Notes: a model not told the origin generated them from the sequence alone. A stretch of 64,000 nt of DNA from Chryseobacterium sp. VAUSW3 (GCF_002205795.1 NZ_NIUY01000002.1:62001-126000), one strand, 5' to 3'. Positions 51,104 to 61,152 are shown, numbered from the stretch's first letter. Numbers and translations: made by a program.

Positions 51104-52273
51104 ATGAGCATTTTCAATAATACACAAATTGCCTTTGCAGACAAGACTGATGCACAACTTCGCAAAGCATACTGGATGTTTAAAGCGATCGAACAGCCCG
51201 TTGTTACAAAATTAGGTATCTCGGCCCTGAATTTTACGGTAGAAAAAAACTTCCCGTTCGTAACTGATATTGTTAAAAAAACTTTATTCGAACAGTTTTG
51301 TGGCGGCGAAACCCGTGAAGAGAGCATGCAGGTGGTGAAGCAAATGTTTAAACGTCACGTAGGCAGTATTTTCGATTATGCAATTGAAGGGAAAGCAGAA
51401 GAAAGTGTTTTTGATGAAACCTGCGAAGAAATCAAACAGAACATCAAGTTCGCTGAAGGTAATCCGGCAATTCCATTTGTAGTGTTCAAACCTACAGGTT
51501 TTGGCAGAATTGAAATTTATGAAGAAGTAGGAAAAAAAGTAGAATTAACCACCTCTCAAAAAGAAGAATGGGCCAGAGTGGTAAAAAGATATGAGGAGGT
51601 TTGCCAAATGGCATTCGACAGAAATGTGGTTCTGATGATCGATGCTGAAGAAACCTGGATGCAGGACGCAACCGATGATTTGGTAAACCAAATGATGGAG
51701 AAATTCAACAGAGAAAAAGCAATCGTGTGGAATACGATCCAAATGTACCGCACCGGCCGAATGGAATATCTTGCTGAAGATTTAGAAAGAGCCAAAGCAA
51801 AAAACTATTTCCTGGGTTACAAATTCGTCCGCGGCGCTTATATGGAAAAAGAACGCGAGCGTGCAGCTGAAATGAATTATCCAGATCCGATCCAGCCCAC
51901 AAAACAGGCTTCAGATGATAACTACAATGCCGCGATCAATTTCGTACTGAATAATTTAGACCGCGTTTCCGCGTTTTTTGGTACCCACAACGAAAAATCT
52001 ACCGAACTTGTTATGGATAAGATGCGCGCCATGAATCTTCCGCATGATCATCCGCAGATTCATTTCGGTCAGCTTTATGGAATGAGCGATAATATCACTT
52101 ATTATCTGGGCGAAGAAAAGTATAATGTCTGCAAATATCTTCCGTATGGTCCCGTGAAGGACGTGGTTCCTTACCTTACCCGAAGAGCACAGGAAAACAC
52201 TTCAGTCGCAGGACAAACAGGTAGAGAATTAGGACTCATCAATAAAGAACTGAAACGTAGAAAAAACAAATAA
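51104..52273 (+). CDS. putA: Proline dehydrogenase
   Basis: The start is the ATG at 51104 (MSIFNNTQIAFADKTDAQL), chosen because a promoter element lies downstream of the earlier ATG. The 389-residue FAD enzyme oxidises proline to pyrroline-5-carboxylate at the membrane. MIDAEETWMQDATDD, a YKFVRGAYMEKERERAAE segment with the R..K-E pattern near residue 246, FGTHNEKS near 291, and the YLPYGPVKDVVPYLTRRAQEN motif (substrate-binding arginines) are the family hallmarks. It is a PRODH-only protein, unlike bifunctional PutA, so the symbol putA is loosely used. Confidence 0.9.
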   Translation: MSIFNNTQIAFADKTDAQLRKAYWMFKAIEQPVVTKLGISALNFTVEKNFPFVTDIVKKTLFEQFCGGETREESMQVVKQMFKRHVGSIFDYAIEGKAEESVFDETCEEIKQNIKFAEGNPAIPFVVFKPTGFGRIEIYEEVGKKVELTTSQKEEWARVVKRYEEVCQMAFDRNVVLMIDAEETWMQDATDDLVNQMMEKFNREKAIVWNTIQMYRTGRMEYLAEDLERAKAKNYFLGYKFVRGAYMEKERERAAEMNYPDPIQPTKQASDDNYNAAINFVLNNLDRVSAFFGTHNEKSTELVMDKMRAMNLPHDHPQIHFGQLYGMSDNITYYLGEEKYNVCKYLPYGPVKDVVPYLTRRAQENTSVAGQTGRELGLINKELKRRKNK

Positions 52274-52296
52274 TCTCATAAGAGAAATTAATATCG

Positions 52297-52319
52297 AACG
52301 GGCTTTAGCCCGTTTTTTT
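52297..52319 (+). terminator. Intrinsic terminator after proline dehydrogenase
   Basis: AACGGGC (52297-52303), loop TTTA, GCCCGTT (52308-52314), then T's. Confidence 0.9.
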
Positions 52320-52356
52320 ATTTAGAAAGTTCCGCGGCTTTAGCCAAAATTATTTC

Positions 52357-52364
52357 TAAATTTG
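52357..52364 (+). promoter_or_regulatory. -7 element of priA
   Basis: TAAATTTG fits TAnnTTTG, ending 44 bases before the TTG start at 52409. Confidence 0.5.
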
Positions 52365-52408
52365 TCAACCTTACCCATACAAACTTTTACCCAATTAAAC
52401 CGATCATT

Positions 52409-54856
52409 TTGAATTTCGCCCAAATTATTTTACCGCTTAATCTTAAAGGAACATTTACCTATAAAGTTCCGGATGAATTATTGGGAAATTTTGAAATTGG
52501 GATGCGGGTGCTGGTTTCCTTCCGCGGAAAGAAAATTTATACGGGAATTGTTGCTGAAATTCATCAGAACGATCCCGAAACTTTTCTTCCCAAAGAAATC
52601 ATCAGCATTCTCGATGATTCGCCGATTCTTCCAAAAGAACAGATTAATTTTTGGCACTGGATTTCAGAATATTATATGTGTAATCTCGGCGAAATTTATC
52701 GTTTAGCTTTCCCGTCTTCTTTGAAACTTGAAAGTGAAACGTACCTGAAACTGAAACCAAATGTAAAGATAGATTTCGAAAATCTGGATGTAAATGAAAT
52801 GTATCTCATCCAGGCATTAGAAGTTCGGCAGCTTATTAATGTTACTGAAATTGAAGCTTTTATTCCTAAAAAAGATATCGTAAAAACCGTAAAATCATTA
52901 ATCGATCTGCAGTATATTGAAATCGACGAAAAGATTGCAGAAAAATACAAAGCCAAAGAAATCGCGTACCTGCGCGTAAACGAAGAAGAACTTGCCGGAA
53001 ACAGTCTTCCGCAAATCCTTCTTTCGCTGAAACGGTCGCCCAAGCAGCAAGAAATGTTTCTCGCGATTCTCGAGAAACAGACTGAAAATCCCGAAAAACC
53101 CATCAGGAAATCTGAAATTTTGGAAGAAGGAAATTTTTCCCATTCACAACTGAAATCTTTGGTTGATAGAAATTTGGTCCAGGAATATTTTCTTCAAAAA
53201 GATAGATTAGAAGCGTATCAGGGCGAAATTGAAGAAATCGAAAAATTAACGCATGAACAGTTAATTGCTAAAAAAGAAATTGATGAAGCCTTTGATGAAG
53301 GAAGAAATGTGCTCCTTCACGGTGTAACATCTTCAGGCAAAACGCATATCTATCTTGAGAAAATTGAAGAAGCTGTGGAATCGGGAAAAAATGTTCTTTT
53401 TCTGCTTCCTGAAATTTCACTCACCAAGCAAATTGTGCAGCGTTTAGAAAGAAAATACGGCAAAGAGCTGGGTTTTTATCACCAGAAACTTACCGATTTC
53501 GAAAGGGTAGAAGTTTGGCGCAGAATTAAGAACAATGATATAAAAATCCTCATCGGAACACGCATTGCGCTATTTTTACCTTACCAAAATCTGGGATTGA
53601 TTGTGGTGGATGAGGAACACGATTCCGCTTACAAACCGCGGGAAGTTTCTCCGTTTTTCAATGCTAAGGATGCGACGCAGATGCTATCGAAATTTTATGC
53701 TGCGAATTTGATCCTCGGTTCTGCAACACCGTCTGTAGAATCTTATTATCTCGCGAAAAAAGATAAATTGAAGTATATCTTTCTCGGCGAACGTTTCGGA
53801 AAAGTAAAACTTCCGGAGTTTGAACTCATCAACTTTAAAGAAGAGCAGGATTCCAAGAAAATTATCGGTAATTTTTCTTTAAAACTGATTGACGAAATTA
53901 AAAAAGAACTGGAAAGAAAAAAACAGACCATGATTCTCCACAACCGTCGCGGTTATGCCAATGTGATTGAGTGCGAAACCTGTGGCTATGTAAATTATTG
54001 CTCAAATTGTGATGTGGTAATGACGTATCACAAATATTCGAACGAAATGAAATGTCATTATTGTGGGCAAAAGGCTTCAAAACCAAAGGTTTGCCCTAAA
54101 TGTCATTCCGAAAACCTTAACGAAAGAGGCGTCGGTGTTGAACAGATTCATGAAGAAATTTCGCGGCTTTTTCCAGATTCAGAGGTTGACCGGATGGACG
54201 TAGACTCCATGCGGAAAAAGTTTGCCTACGAGAAATTATATGAAAAAATTGAGGAAGGAGAAACCGATATTATCGTTGGAACTCAGATGATTTCGAAAGG
54301 GCTGGATTTCGATAATATCGAACTGGTGGCGATTCCCAGAGCAGATTCTATGCTTTATGTACAGGATTTTCGCGCAGAAGAACGCGCATACCAACTCATC
54401 ACGCAGGTTTCCGGTCGGGCAGGCAGAATTTCTGGAGAAGGAAAAGTTCTTATTCAGACCTATAATCCGCAACATTCGGTTTTTCAGTTGATTAAAGAGA
54501 ATAATTCTGATAAAATTTATAAGCATTTTCTCGAAGAAAGAAAGAAATTTCTTTATCCGCCTTTCGTAAAACTCATTATGATTGAACTGAAACACCGCAA
54601 AGAAGACAAGGTAAACCGTTCTGCTCAGTTTCTGGGATCGGTTTTAAGAAAATATCTGCCTGAAGAATGTATTTTAGGTCCCGAAAGATCGCCTATCGGA
54701 AAACTTAATCTGATGTACCAATATCAGATTTTACTCAAGCTTCCAAGAGGGAAAAAATATTCGGAGATGAAGAATTTAGTTTTACAAAGTTTGGAAGAGT
54801 TTGATGAAATTACTGCTTACCAAAGCATCAAAAAGATGATTTTTGTCGATTTTTAA
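52409..54856 (+). CDS. priA: Primosomal helicase PriA
   Basis: PriA restarts replication at stalled forks and loads DnaB. The start is a TTG at 52409, because NFAQIILPLNLKGTFTYKVP is the family's N-terminal 3'-DNA-binding domain and no in-frame ATG lies close upstream. Walker A GVTSSGKTH is near 306-314, the VVDEEHDSAYK DEAH-box near 406, and zinc-binding Cys residues (CETCGYVNYCSNC, CHYCG, CPKC) span about 522-570. The C-terminal SGRAGRISGEGKVLIQTYNP is the motif V/VI region. It has 815 residues, the usual size. It is a single gene. Confidence 0.96.
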   Translation: MNFAQIILPLNLKGTFTYKVPDELLGNFEIGMRVLVSFRGKKIYTGIVAEIHQNDPETFLPKEIISILDDSPILPKEQINFWHWISEYYMCNLGEIYRLAFPSSLKLESETYLKLKPNVKIDFENLDVNEMYLIQALEVRQLINVTEIEAFIPKKDIVKTVKSLIDLQYIEIDEKIAEKYKAKEIAYLRVNEEELAGNSLPQILLSLKRSPKQQEMFLAILEKQTENPEKPIRKSEILEEGNFSHSQLKSLVDRNLVQEYFLQKDRLEAYQGEIEEIEKLTHEQLIAKKEIDEAFDEGRNVLLHGVTSSGKTHIYLEKIEEAVESGKNVLFLLPEISLTKQIVQRLERKYGKELGFYHQKLTDFERVEVWRRIKNNDIKILIGTRIALFLPYQNLGLIVVDEEHDSAYKPREVSPFFNAKDATQMLSKFYAANLILGSATPSVESYYLAKKDKLKYIFLGERFGKVKLPEFELINFKEEQDSKKIIGNFSLKLIDEIKKELERKKQTMILHNRRGYANVIECETCGYVNYCSNCDVVMTYHKYSNEMKCHYCGQKASKPKVCPKCHSENLNERGVGVEQIHEEISRLFPDSEVDRMDVDSMRKKFAYEKLYEKIEEGETDIIVGTQMISKGLDFDNIELVAIPRADSMLYVQDFRAEERAYQLITQVSGRAGRISGEGKVLIQTYNPQHSVFQLIKENNSDKIYKHFLEERKKFLYPPFVKLIMIELKHRKEDKVNRSAQFLGSVLRKYLPEECILGPERSPIGKLNLMYQYQILLKLPRGKKYSEMKNLVLQSLEEFDEITAYQSIKKMIFVDF

Positions 54857-54899
54857 CAATTTTTAACATAATTTACCTGCTTTTGGGATTGTTAAATCC

Positions 54900-54928
54900 T
54901 TGTGTTTCAACAATAATATATATTTTTG
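54900..54928 (+). promoter_or_regulatory. dacB promoter (-33 TTG, -7 TATTTTTG)
   Basis: TTG (54900-54902) and TATTTTTG (54921-54928) are spaced by 18 bases, in full accord with the consensus; the leader to the ATG at 55009 is about 75 bases. Confidence 0.65.
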
Positions 54929-55008
54929 ACCGTTGAAAATATGTTTTGCATTTCATGTTTTCAATTTTTAACTAAAAGAGTTTTCAGATAATCAAATAAA
55001 TATATTAA

Positions 55009-56466
55009 ATGATTAGACTTAAAAATATCTTTCTTGCCCAGGCATTAGCGTTTTCAGCAATTGCATTCGGGCAGGGAACATTCGCGTCAAATTACCCCCA
55101 AACTTACGATAACCGACCAAGCAGCACCGTTAAAGATTTCAGTTCTCCTGAAAAATTAATGTCTACGAAGGAACTTGTGGACATCAATATCAACGCGATG
55201 ATGAATGATCCTGTACTTCGTAATGCGAACTGGGGATTTGTAATTTATGATCCCAAAACGAAGAAAGTCGTAAGTTCCTATAACGAAAATGCCTCTTTAA
55301 TTCCTGCTTCTACCACAAAACTGCTTACCACTGATGCTGCGGTAAGTTTGCTGGGTGAAAACTTCCGTTGGATTACACAGTTGGAATATTCGGGGGAAAT
55401 TGATGAGAACGGACATTTGCACGGGAATTTGTACATCGTAGGAAGTGGTGATCCATCTTTGGGAACCAACAAAGCTGGGGCTTCATCGTATTCAGCAATA
55501 GTGTCTGATTTTATCGCTGCAATCTCGGAAAAGGGTATTAAAAAAGTAAACGGTGATATCATCATTCAGACCGGAATATTCAAAATAAATAAAACACAGA
55601 CACTCCCGGAAAATATCGTGTGGCTGGAGAATGGTAATTATTACTTACCGGCGGGTTCTACATACGAAATCAATCCGCAGAATGAAAGACTCATTGCAAA
55701 GCCTTCAAATCCATTTGCTGAGAATAAGAATTTCTATTACATCTCTCCGTATATAAAGCAGATGGTATATGCCGATAAATTCGATGGGCTTTCATTAACA
55801 ACGAAAGTTGCAGATCCACCGGCATACCTTGCAAATTCACTAAGAACTTCAATGATTAAAAAAGGTGTGGGTGTTACAGGAAAAGTAATTACCAAAATCA
55901 CAGACAGTAATCCCGAAAAAAGAGTGGCTATTACTGCTTACCAATCACCAACTTTAGCGGACATTATATACTACACCAACCAAAGAAGCGATAATAATTT
56001 AGCCGAGGCTACGCTGAGGATGGTAGGTTTTCAGAAAAAGGGAGATCAAACTTTGGAGTCGGGTAGAAGTGTTGTTGTGGAGCATTTAAAAGCTAATGCA
56101 TTCGAAACCGAAGGGTTAAATTTTATTGATGGCAGCGGACTTTCCCGAAATAATCTGGTGACTCCAATTTCGCAGGTAAAGTTTTTAACCAATATTATGG
56201 ATGAAAAATATTACAAAACTTATTTCAATTCTTTACCAATCGCAGGACAGACCGGAACATTAAAAAGTATGTTCAACGGTGAAGGAAACGGCCAGATTTT
56301 CGCCAAAACCGGAACATTAAACAAAGTAAAGACCTTAGCAGGTTATATGAAAACCCATACCGGAAAAACATTGGTTTTCTCATTACTCATCAACAATTAT
56401 GCAGGATCAGTAGATCAGGTAAAAGGCAGGATGGAACAGATTCTACAGCCTGCGCTGAATCTTTAA
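55009..56466 (+). CDS. dacB: D-alanyl-D-alanine carboxypeptidase/endopeptidase (PBP4 type)
   Basis: PBP4 trims and cleaves peptidoglycan peptides in the periplasm. The 485-residue protein has a signal peptide ending AFGQ at residue 22, then an SxxK motif with Ser101 and Lys104 in LIPASTTKLLTTD, an SxN motif in QRSDNNLAEATLRM near 328, and a KTG box in FAKTGTLNKVKTLAGY near 426. The large insert between the SxxK and SxN motifs (about 115-320) is the class C PBP4 signature. It has a fitting promoter and its own terminator. Confidence 0.95.
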   Translation: MIRLKNIFLAQALAFSAIAFGQGTFASNYPQTYDNRPSSTVKDFSSPEKLMSTKELVDININAMMNDPVLRNANWGFVIYDPKTKKVVSSYNENASLIPASTTKLLTTDAAVSLLGENFRWITQLEYSGEIDENGHLHGNLYIVGSGDPSLGTNKAGASSYSAIVSDFIAAISEKGIKKVNGDIIIQTGIFKINKTQTLPENIVWLENGNYYLPAGSTYEINPQNERLIAKPSNPFAENKNFYYISPYIKQMVYADKFDGLSLTTKVADPPAYLANSLRTSMIKKGVGVTGKVITKITDSNPEKRVAITAYQSPTLADIIYYTNQRSDNNLAEATLRMVGFQKKGDQTLESGRSVVVEHLKANAFETEGLNFIDGSGLSRNNLVTPISQVKFLTNIMDEKYYKTYFNSLPIAGQTGTLKSMFNGEGNGQIFAKTGTLNKVKTLAGYMKTHTGKTLVFSLLINNYAGSVDQVKGRMEQILQPALNL

Positions 56467-56491
56467 TCTTTAAATAAATCGCTAATTTATT

Positions 56492-56523
56492 AACCTTTCA
56501 ATAATTATTGAAAGGTTTTTTTT
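56492..56523 (+). terminator. Intrinsic terminator after dacB
   Basis: A perfect 26-base palindrome, AACCTTTCAATAA paired with TTATTGAAAGGTT (56492-56517), followed by T's. Confidence 0.9.
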
Positions 56524-56547
56524 AACTTTATCGCAAAATAGTATTAA

Positions 56548-58482
56548 ATGAAAAAAATTTATGTAATGCTGCTTGGATTGATTTTTGTGCAGATTTATGC
56601 ACAAAAAAATGAAGAAGCAGAACGCAAGAGCATGATCAACAAGGAGCTGCTAAAGTATTCTAAAATGGTCGATTACAATGTAAATCCAAATACGCTGAAT
56701 TATGATTTAAGATATCAGCGTTTGGAACTTGATTTAGATCCTGCACAACAGTTTGTGAGTGGTACCGTAACAAGTCATTTTGTTCCGAATCAAAATATAT
56801 CGAGTATTTATTTTGATTTATCTGATGCACTTACCGTTTCGGAGGTTAAGTATCATGGTGCCATTCTGCCTTTTACGCAACTTGCAACGAAAGAACTTAA
56901 AATTGATTTTCCTGCCGTAATTCCCTCGTCTTCTCTGGATTCACTATCTATAAAATATTCTGGAGCTCCGGATACCGGAGGAAGTGCAGGTGATGCCTTT
57001 ACTGTTTCCACACAAAACGGAACTCCTGTTCTGTATACGCTTTCAGAGCCTTATGGAGCTCAGGAATGGTTTCCTACAAAGCAAAGTTTGAATGATAAGA
57101 TCGAAAAAGTTGATCTAAAAATTAATACACCTTCACAATATAATGTTGCATCAAACGGAAAATTATATTCAGAAACATTGCTGCCCGGCAACAGAAAACT
57201 TACTTTTTGGCAAACCAATTATCCTATTCCAGCTTATTTGATAGCTTTAGGTATTACAAATTATACGAAACTTAACGACACAATGGGAAGTCCTGCATTC
57301 CCTTTTGTTAATTATCTTTACCCAGCCACCACATCGAATTCTACGGTAATGTCTAATATTGAATGGACGAAAACCGTGATGAATACTTTTGAGCAGTATT
57401 TCGGGCCATATCCCTACAGGAGTGAAAAATACGGCCATATGCAGTTCGGATGGGGTGGTGGTATGGAGCACGCTACCATGTCATCAATGGGATCCTGGGG
57501 AAGAGGAATTATTGCACACGAACTGGCACACCAGTGGTTTGGCGATAAGGTAACCTGTGGAGCTTGGAACGACATTTGGCTTAACGAAGGTTTTGCAACA
57601 TTTGGTGAACATCTGGCTAACGAAAAATTATTGATGACCAATTCTCAGTTTATGAGTTATCTGAGTTCCGAAATGAACTATATAACAAGCTCTTCTGGTG
57701 GTAGTGTATATGTTTCCGATACTAATCTGGGAAACACGGGAGCTATTTTCAGTGGGAGGTTAAGTTATTCTAAAGGTGGCTATGTGGTAAGAATGATCAA
57801 GTGGATTTTAGGTGACGATGTATTTTATTCTGCATTGAAGGATTATCACTCAAGACCCGAACTGGCGTACGGCTATGCAAAAACTGCCGATCTCAAAAAC
57901 TCGCTTTTAATGTCAACGGGAAAGGATTTCACTGAGTTTTTTAATGATTGGATTTACGGGCAGGGACATCCAACATATCAGATCCGCTGGAACCAAACGT
58001 CTGATCAGATGCTGAGATTCAAGGTCAGTCAAACAACCAGTCATTCATCGGTAAATTTCTTCGAAATGCCTTTGCCTATTAAAGTAAACGGTACTGGCGG
58101 GCAGGTGGCCTACCTTGTTCTTAATCATACAACTAAAAATCAAAATTTTGCGGAACAGATTAATTTCCCCGTTTCCTCTGTTCAGTTTAATTATGAAAAC
58201 CAAATTCTTCAGAGGAATTCTACAGTAACAAAAGATACCACCATTCTTGCAGTAAATGATTCCGGGAAAGATCCGGTAAAAGTTTATCCCAATCCCGTGA
58301 AAAATTCTCTTTCGGTATCCGGAATTACAAAAGACCAACAATACGAAATTTACAGTATGGACGGTAAAATGATTAAAACCGGCACCTATTCTTCCGGCAA
58401 AACAATTGATGTAAATATACTAACAAAAGGAGTTTACCTTCTTAAGATCGAGAACCAGAATCTCAAATTTATTAAGGAATAA
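56548..58482 (+). CDS. Secreted M1 family metallopeptidase with T9SS C-terminal domain
   Basis: This 644-residue gluzincin has a signal peptide ending IYAQ at residue 18. Strands of the N-terminal beta domain (LNYDLRYQRLELDLDPAQQFVSG) are followed by the thermolysin-like core with HELAH near residue 322, the third zinc ligand in NEGFATFGEH, and a GGGMEHATMSS motif equal to the M1 GxMEN loop. The final 70 residues (VYPNPVKNSLSVSG ... IENQNLKFIKE) are a type A T9SS sorting domain, so the peptidase is probably exported and attached at the surface. Confidence 0.93.
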   Translation: MKKIYVMLLGLIFVQIYAQKNEEAERKSMINKELLKYSKMVDYNVNPNTLNYDLRYQRLELDLDPAQQFVSGTVTSHFVPNQNISSIYFDLSDALTVSEVKYHGAILPFTQLATKELKIDFPAVIPSSSLDSLSIKYSGAPDTGGSAGDAFTVSTQNGTPVLYTLSEPYGAQEWFPTKQSLNDKIEKVDLKINTPSQYNVASNGKLYSETLLPGNRKLTFWQTNYPIPAYLIALGITNYTKLNDTMGSPAFPFVNYLYPATTSNSTVMSNIEWTKTVMNTFEQYFGPYPYRSEKYGHMQFGWGGGMEHATMSSMGSWGRGIIAHELAHQWFGDKVTCGAWNDIWLNEGFATFGEHLANEKLLMTNSQFMSYLSSEMNYITSSSGGSVYVSDTNLGNTGAIFSGRLSYSKGGYVVRMIKWILGDDVFYSALKDYHSRPELAYGYAKTADLKNSLLMSTGKDFTEFFNDWIYGQGHPTYQIRWNQTSDQMLRFKVSQTTSHSSVNFFEMPLPIKVNGTGGQVAYLVLNHTTKNQNFAEQINFPVSSVQFNYENQILQRNSTVTKDTTILAVNDSGKDPVKVYPNPVKNSLSVSGITKDQQYEIYSMDGKMIKTGTYSSGKTIDVNILTKGVYLLKIENQNLKFIKE

Positions 58483-58486
58483 AAAC

Positions 58487-58514
58487 AAAAGCCTTCAGAA
58501 ATGAGGGCTTTTTT
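58487..58514 (+). terminator. Intrinsic terminator after M1 peptidase gene
   Basis: AAAAGCCTTC (58487-58496) pairs with GAGGGCTTTT (58503-58512), with one T-G pair, loop AGAAAT, then T's. Confidence 0.8.
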
Positions 58515-58545
58515 CTTAAATTAGCGTTTCTTAAAAAATTCAACT

Positions 58546-59739
58546 ATGATTTCTAAAAATTTTCTGGAAAACCTCCAGAGCGAATTACATAATATAAAAA
58601 ACGAAGGGCTCTTTAAAACAGAAAGAATCATTACTTCCCAGCAGTCTGCTGAGATTGAAGCGAACGGGAAAAAACTCTTAAATTTTTGCGCTAACAATTA
58701 TTTAGGACTTTCCAACCATCCCGAAGTGATGAAAGCTTCGCAGGATATGATTGAAAGCCACGGTTACGGAATGTCGTCAGTCCGTTTTATCTGTGGAACT
58801 CAGGATATTCATAAAGAACTGGAGGCTAAAATATCCAAATTTTTAGGAATGGAAGATACCATTCTTTACGCGGCTTGTTTCGATGCGAATGGGGGAGTTT
58901 TCGAACCCTTATTTTCAGAAGAAGACGCCATTATTTCAGATGAACTGAATCACGCTTCCATTATTGATGGAGTTCGTCTTTGCAAAGCTGCGAGGTACCG
59001 CTACAAAAACAATAATATGCAAGATTTGGAAGACCAGTTAAAAGCTGCTTCCGAGAAAAATCACCGGTTCAGAATTATTGTGACGGACGGAGTTTTCTCT
59101 ATGGACGGAATTGTAGCCGATCTAAAAGGAGTATGCGATTTGGCTGAAAAATATGATGCTTTGGTGATGGTTGATGATTCTCATGCAACAGGATTTATCG
59201 GTAAAACCGGACGCGGAACTCACGAAGCCAATGAGGTGATGGGAAGAGTTGATCTTATTACCTCAACTTTAGGAAAAGCTTTGGGTGGTGCACTTGGCGG
59301 ATTTACCTCAGGAAAAAAAGAAATTATTGATATGCTGAGACAGCGTTCGCGACCGTATTTATTTTCAAATTCACTGGCTCCGGGAATTGTAGGTGCTGCG
59401 ATGAAAGTTCTGGATATGATTTCTGAAGATACTTCGCTGAGAGACAAAGTGATGGAAAATGCTGAATATTTCAGAAAAGAAATGAAAGCCAAAGGTTTCG
59501 ATATTCCTGACGGAGATGCAGCGATTGTTCCGGTGATGCTTTACGACGCACCTTTAGCCCAGAAAATGGCCGAAAAACTTATGGATGAAGGAATTTACGT
59601 CATCGGATTTTTCTATCCTGTGGTACCGAAAGGTAAAGCCAGAATCCGCGTTCAGCTTTCGGCTGCTCATACAAAAGAACAGCTGGATAAAGCGATTGCA
59701 GCTTTCGAGAAAGTTGGAAAAGAGTTAGAGGTAATCTGA
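58546..59739 (+). CDS. kbl: Glycine C-acetyltransferase (2-amino-3-ketobutyrate CoA ligase)
   Basis: Kbl is a PLP enzyme of the alpha-oxoamine synthase group that, together with threonine dehydrogenase, converts threonine to glycine and acetyl-CoA. The 397-residue protein has [19 protein letters not shown] near residue 45, [16 protein letters not shown] near 81, [14 protein letters not shown] near 128, DDSHATGF near 208, and the PLP-Lys in [14 protein letters not shown] near 244. Serine palmitoyltransferase is a homologous alternative, but the [13 protein letters not shown] and C-terminal [15 protein letters not shown] stretches favour Kbl. No tdh gene is adjacent. Confidence 0.9.
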   Translation: MISKNFLENLQSELHNIKNEGLFKTERIITSQQSAEIEANGKKLLNFCANNYLGLSNHPEVMKASQDMIESHGYGMSSVRFICGTQDIHKELEAKISKFLGMEDTILYAACFDANGGVFEPLFSEEDAIISDELNHASIIDGVRLCKAARYRYKNNNMQDLEDQLKAASEKNHRFRIIVTDGVFSMDGIVADLKGVCDLAEKYDALVMVDDSHATGFIGKTGRGTHEANEVMGRVDLITSTLGKALGGALGGFTSGKKEIIDMLRQRSRPYLFSNSLAPGIVGAAMKVLDMISEDTSLRDKVMENAEYFRKEMKAKGFDIPDGDAAIVPVMLYDAPLAQKMAEKLMDEGIYVIGFFYPVVPKGKARIRVQLSAAHTKEQLDKAIAAFEKVGKELEVI

Positions 59740-59763
59740 TTTCAGCCAGAATTCAAATAATAT

Positions 59764-59789
59764 AAAACCTTCCGTTTGGGAGGTTTTTT
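59764..59789. terminator. Bidirectional terminator between kbl and TSUP-fusion gene
   Basis: AAAACCTTCC (59764-59773), loop GTTT, GGGAGGTTTT (59778-59787), with one T-G pair; T's on both exits serve the convergent genes. Confidence 0.8.
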
Positions 59790-59792
59790 GGT

Positions 59793-61100
59793 TTAAAAGA
59801 AGATTTTGTACAGATTTCTCGCACTCGAAACGATAAGCAGAAACGCAACCAATATCAGCGCGGTTTTACGCGGCATTTTCCCCGCTAATCTTGCAGCAAA
59901 GGGAGCGGCCAGCACTCCGCCGATAATTAATCCCAAAATAATTTCTATATTAGAAACGCCTAAACTGGAAAAGAAGACTATCGCAGCTGCCAGCGTGACA
60001 AAAAATTCAGCCATGCTTACAGTTCCAATCACGTAATTGGTTTTTCTGCCTTTGGAAAGAAGCGTAGAAGTAACAATCGGTCCCCAGCCTCCGCCTCCGA
60101 AAGCATCCATCATTCCGCCCAGGAAACCAAGTCTTCCGATGTGGGTTTTCTGTTTCACAACAATTTTTTTGAAAGCCAGACGCGTAATTCTGTAACCCAT
60201 TAGCAGCGTGTAGGTCGCCATTAAGCCTTTTGCGAGGTTTTCATATTCATTGCCCAGATAAATAAGGAGCAATGATCCACAAACAGCACCGATAATCCCC
60301 GGAATCGCAAGATAAAGCAACATTCTTTTGTTCACATTTCCGTATTTGTAGTGTGAATAGCCGCTCATGGCGCTCGAAAACATTTCTGCAGTGTGAATGG
60401 ATCCGGAGATGGAGGGCAGTTTAATTCCCATCCCAAGCATCAGGGTTGAACTCGTTAAACCGTAACCCATTCCTAAAGCACCATCCACCATTTGAGCAAA
60501 AAATCCAATGGCAAGCATCCAATAAAATTCTTTCGGAATTTCGTAAACAAAATCTTTTGCCTGTGCGTAGGAGAAGTATTGATCGAAGGCTATTCCAAGA
60601 AAAAAAGCCGCAAAAGAGAGCGAAAGATAAATCACCAGTCTTCTGTATTTTTTAGCGTCTTTGGAATATTGCCATTTCGATTTCTGTTCTTCTGGTGGAA
60701 GTTTATTTTTATCTGAAATAAAACTTTCGAGCTGAAAATCACTTAATTCCGGTTTGTTGGCGATGCTGATCAGGATGTTTTTCTTCTGAACGATATCAAT
60801 GATTTCTGTGTAAAAATCGACTCCGCAATCGGTAATTAAAGCGATATGGGAATTGTAAAAATCGTCTTCAAAGAAGCGTCTTTCATGAAGTCTTATATTC
60901 TCATGATTTTTTGCAAAGTCTTTAATTTTCTCTGAAATATTTTCACAAACAAGATTAATCTGGGTGTTCGGAAAACTTTCAACAAGTAAATTCAGGTTTT
61001 TCAGCGCCTGGTTGCCACCGCCTACAATAAGTACTTTCAGGTTTTCCAGATTCAGGAAAACGCTGAGTGATTTGTTATGTATTTTACTTTCGATAGACAT
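59793..61100 (-). CDS. Fusion: siroheme-dehydrogenase-like N-domain and TSUP sulfite/sulfonate transporter
   Basis: The first ~130 residues form a Rossmann domain with the layout of CysG-N/Met8: LENLKVLIVGGGNQALKNLNLLV, then INLVCENIS, HERRFFEDDFYNSHIALITDC and NILISIANKP. After a linker, residues about 150-435 are a TauE/SafE (TSUP) transporter with about eight helices: MVDGALGMGYGLTSS, then a repeated GGMMDAFGGGGWGPIVT. The gene ends the cysH-cysD-cysN run. The CysG-like part would complete precorrin-2 to sirohydrochlorin for sulfite reductase, while TSUP proteins export sulfite or take up sulfonates. No SUMT domain is attached. Confidence 0.82.
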   Translation of the reverse strand: MSIESKIHNKSLSVFLNLENLKVLIVGGGNQALKNLNLLVESFPNTQINLVCENISEKIKDFAKNHENIRLHERRFFEDDFYNSHIALITDCGVDFYTEIIDIVQKKNILISIANKPELSDFQLESFISDKNKLPPEEQKSKWQYSKDAKKYRRLVIYLSLSFAAFFLGIAFDQYFSYAQAKDFVYEIPKEFYWMLAIGFFAQMVDGALGMGYGLTSSTLMLGMGIKLPSISGSIHTAEMFSSAMSGYSHYKYGNVNKRMLLYLAIPGIIGAVCGSLLLIYLGNEYENLAKGLMATYTLLMGYRITRLAFKKIVVKQKTHIGRLGFLGGMMDAFGGGGWGPIVTSTLLSKGRKTNYVIGTVSMAEFFVTLAAAIVFFSSLGVSNIEIILGLIIGGVLAAPFAARLAGKMPRKTALILVAFLLIVSSARNLYKIFF

Positions 61101-61152
61101 TAAAAAGATGCGGTGAGGTATTCACAAGAAAATTTTTTCAACTTTTTAAAAT

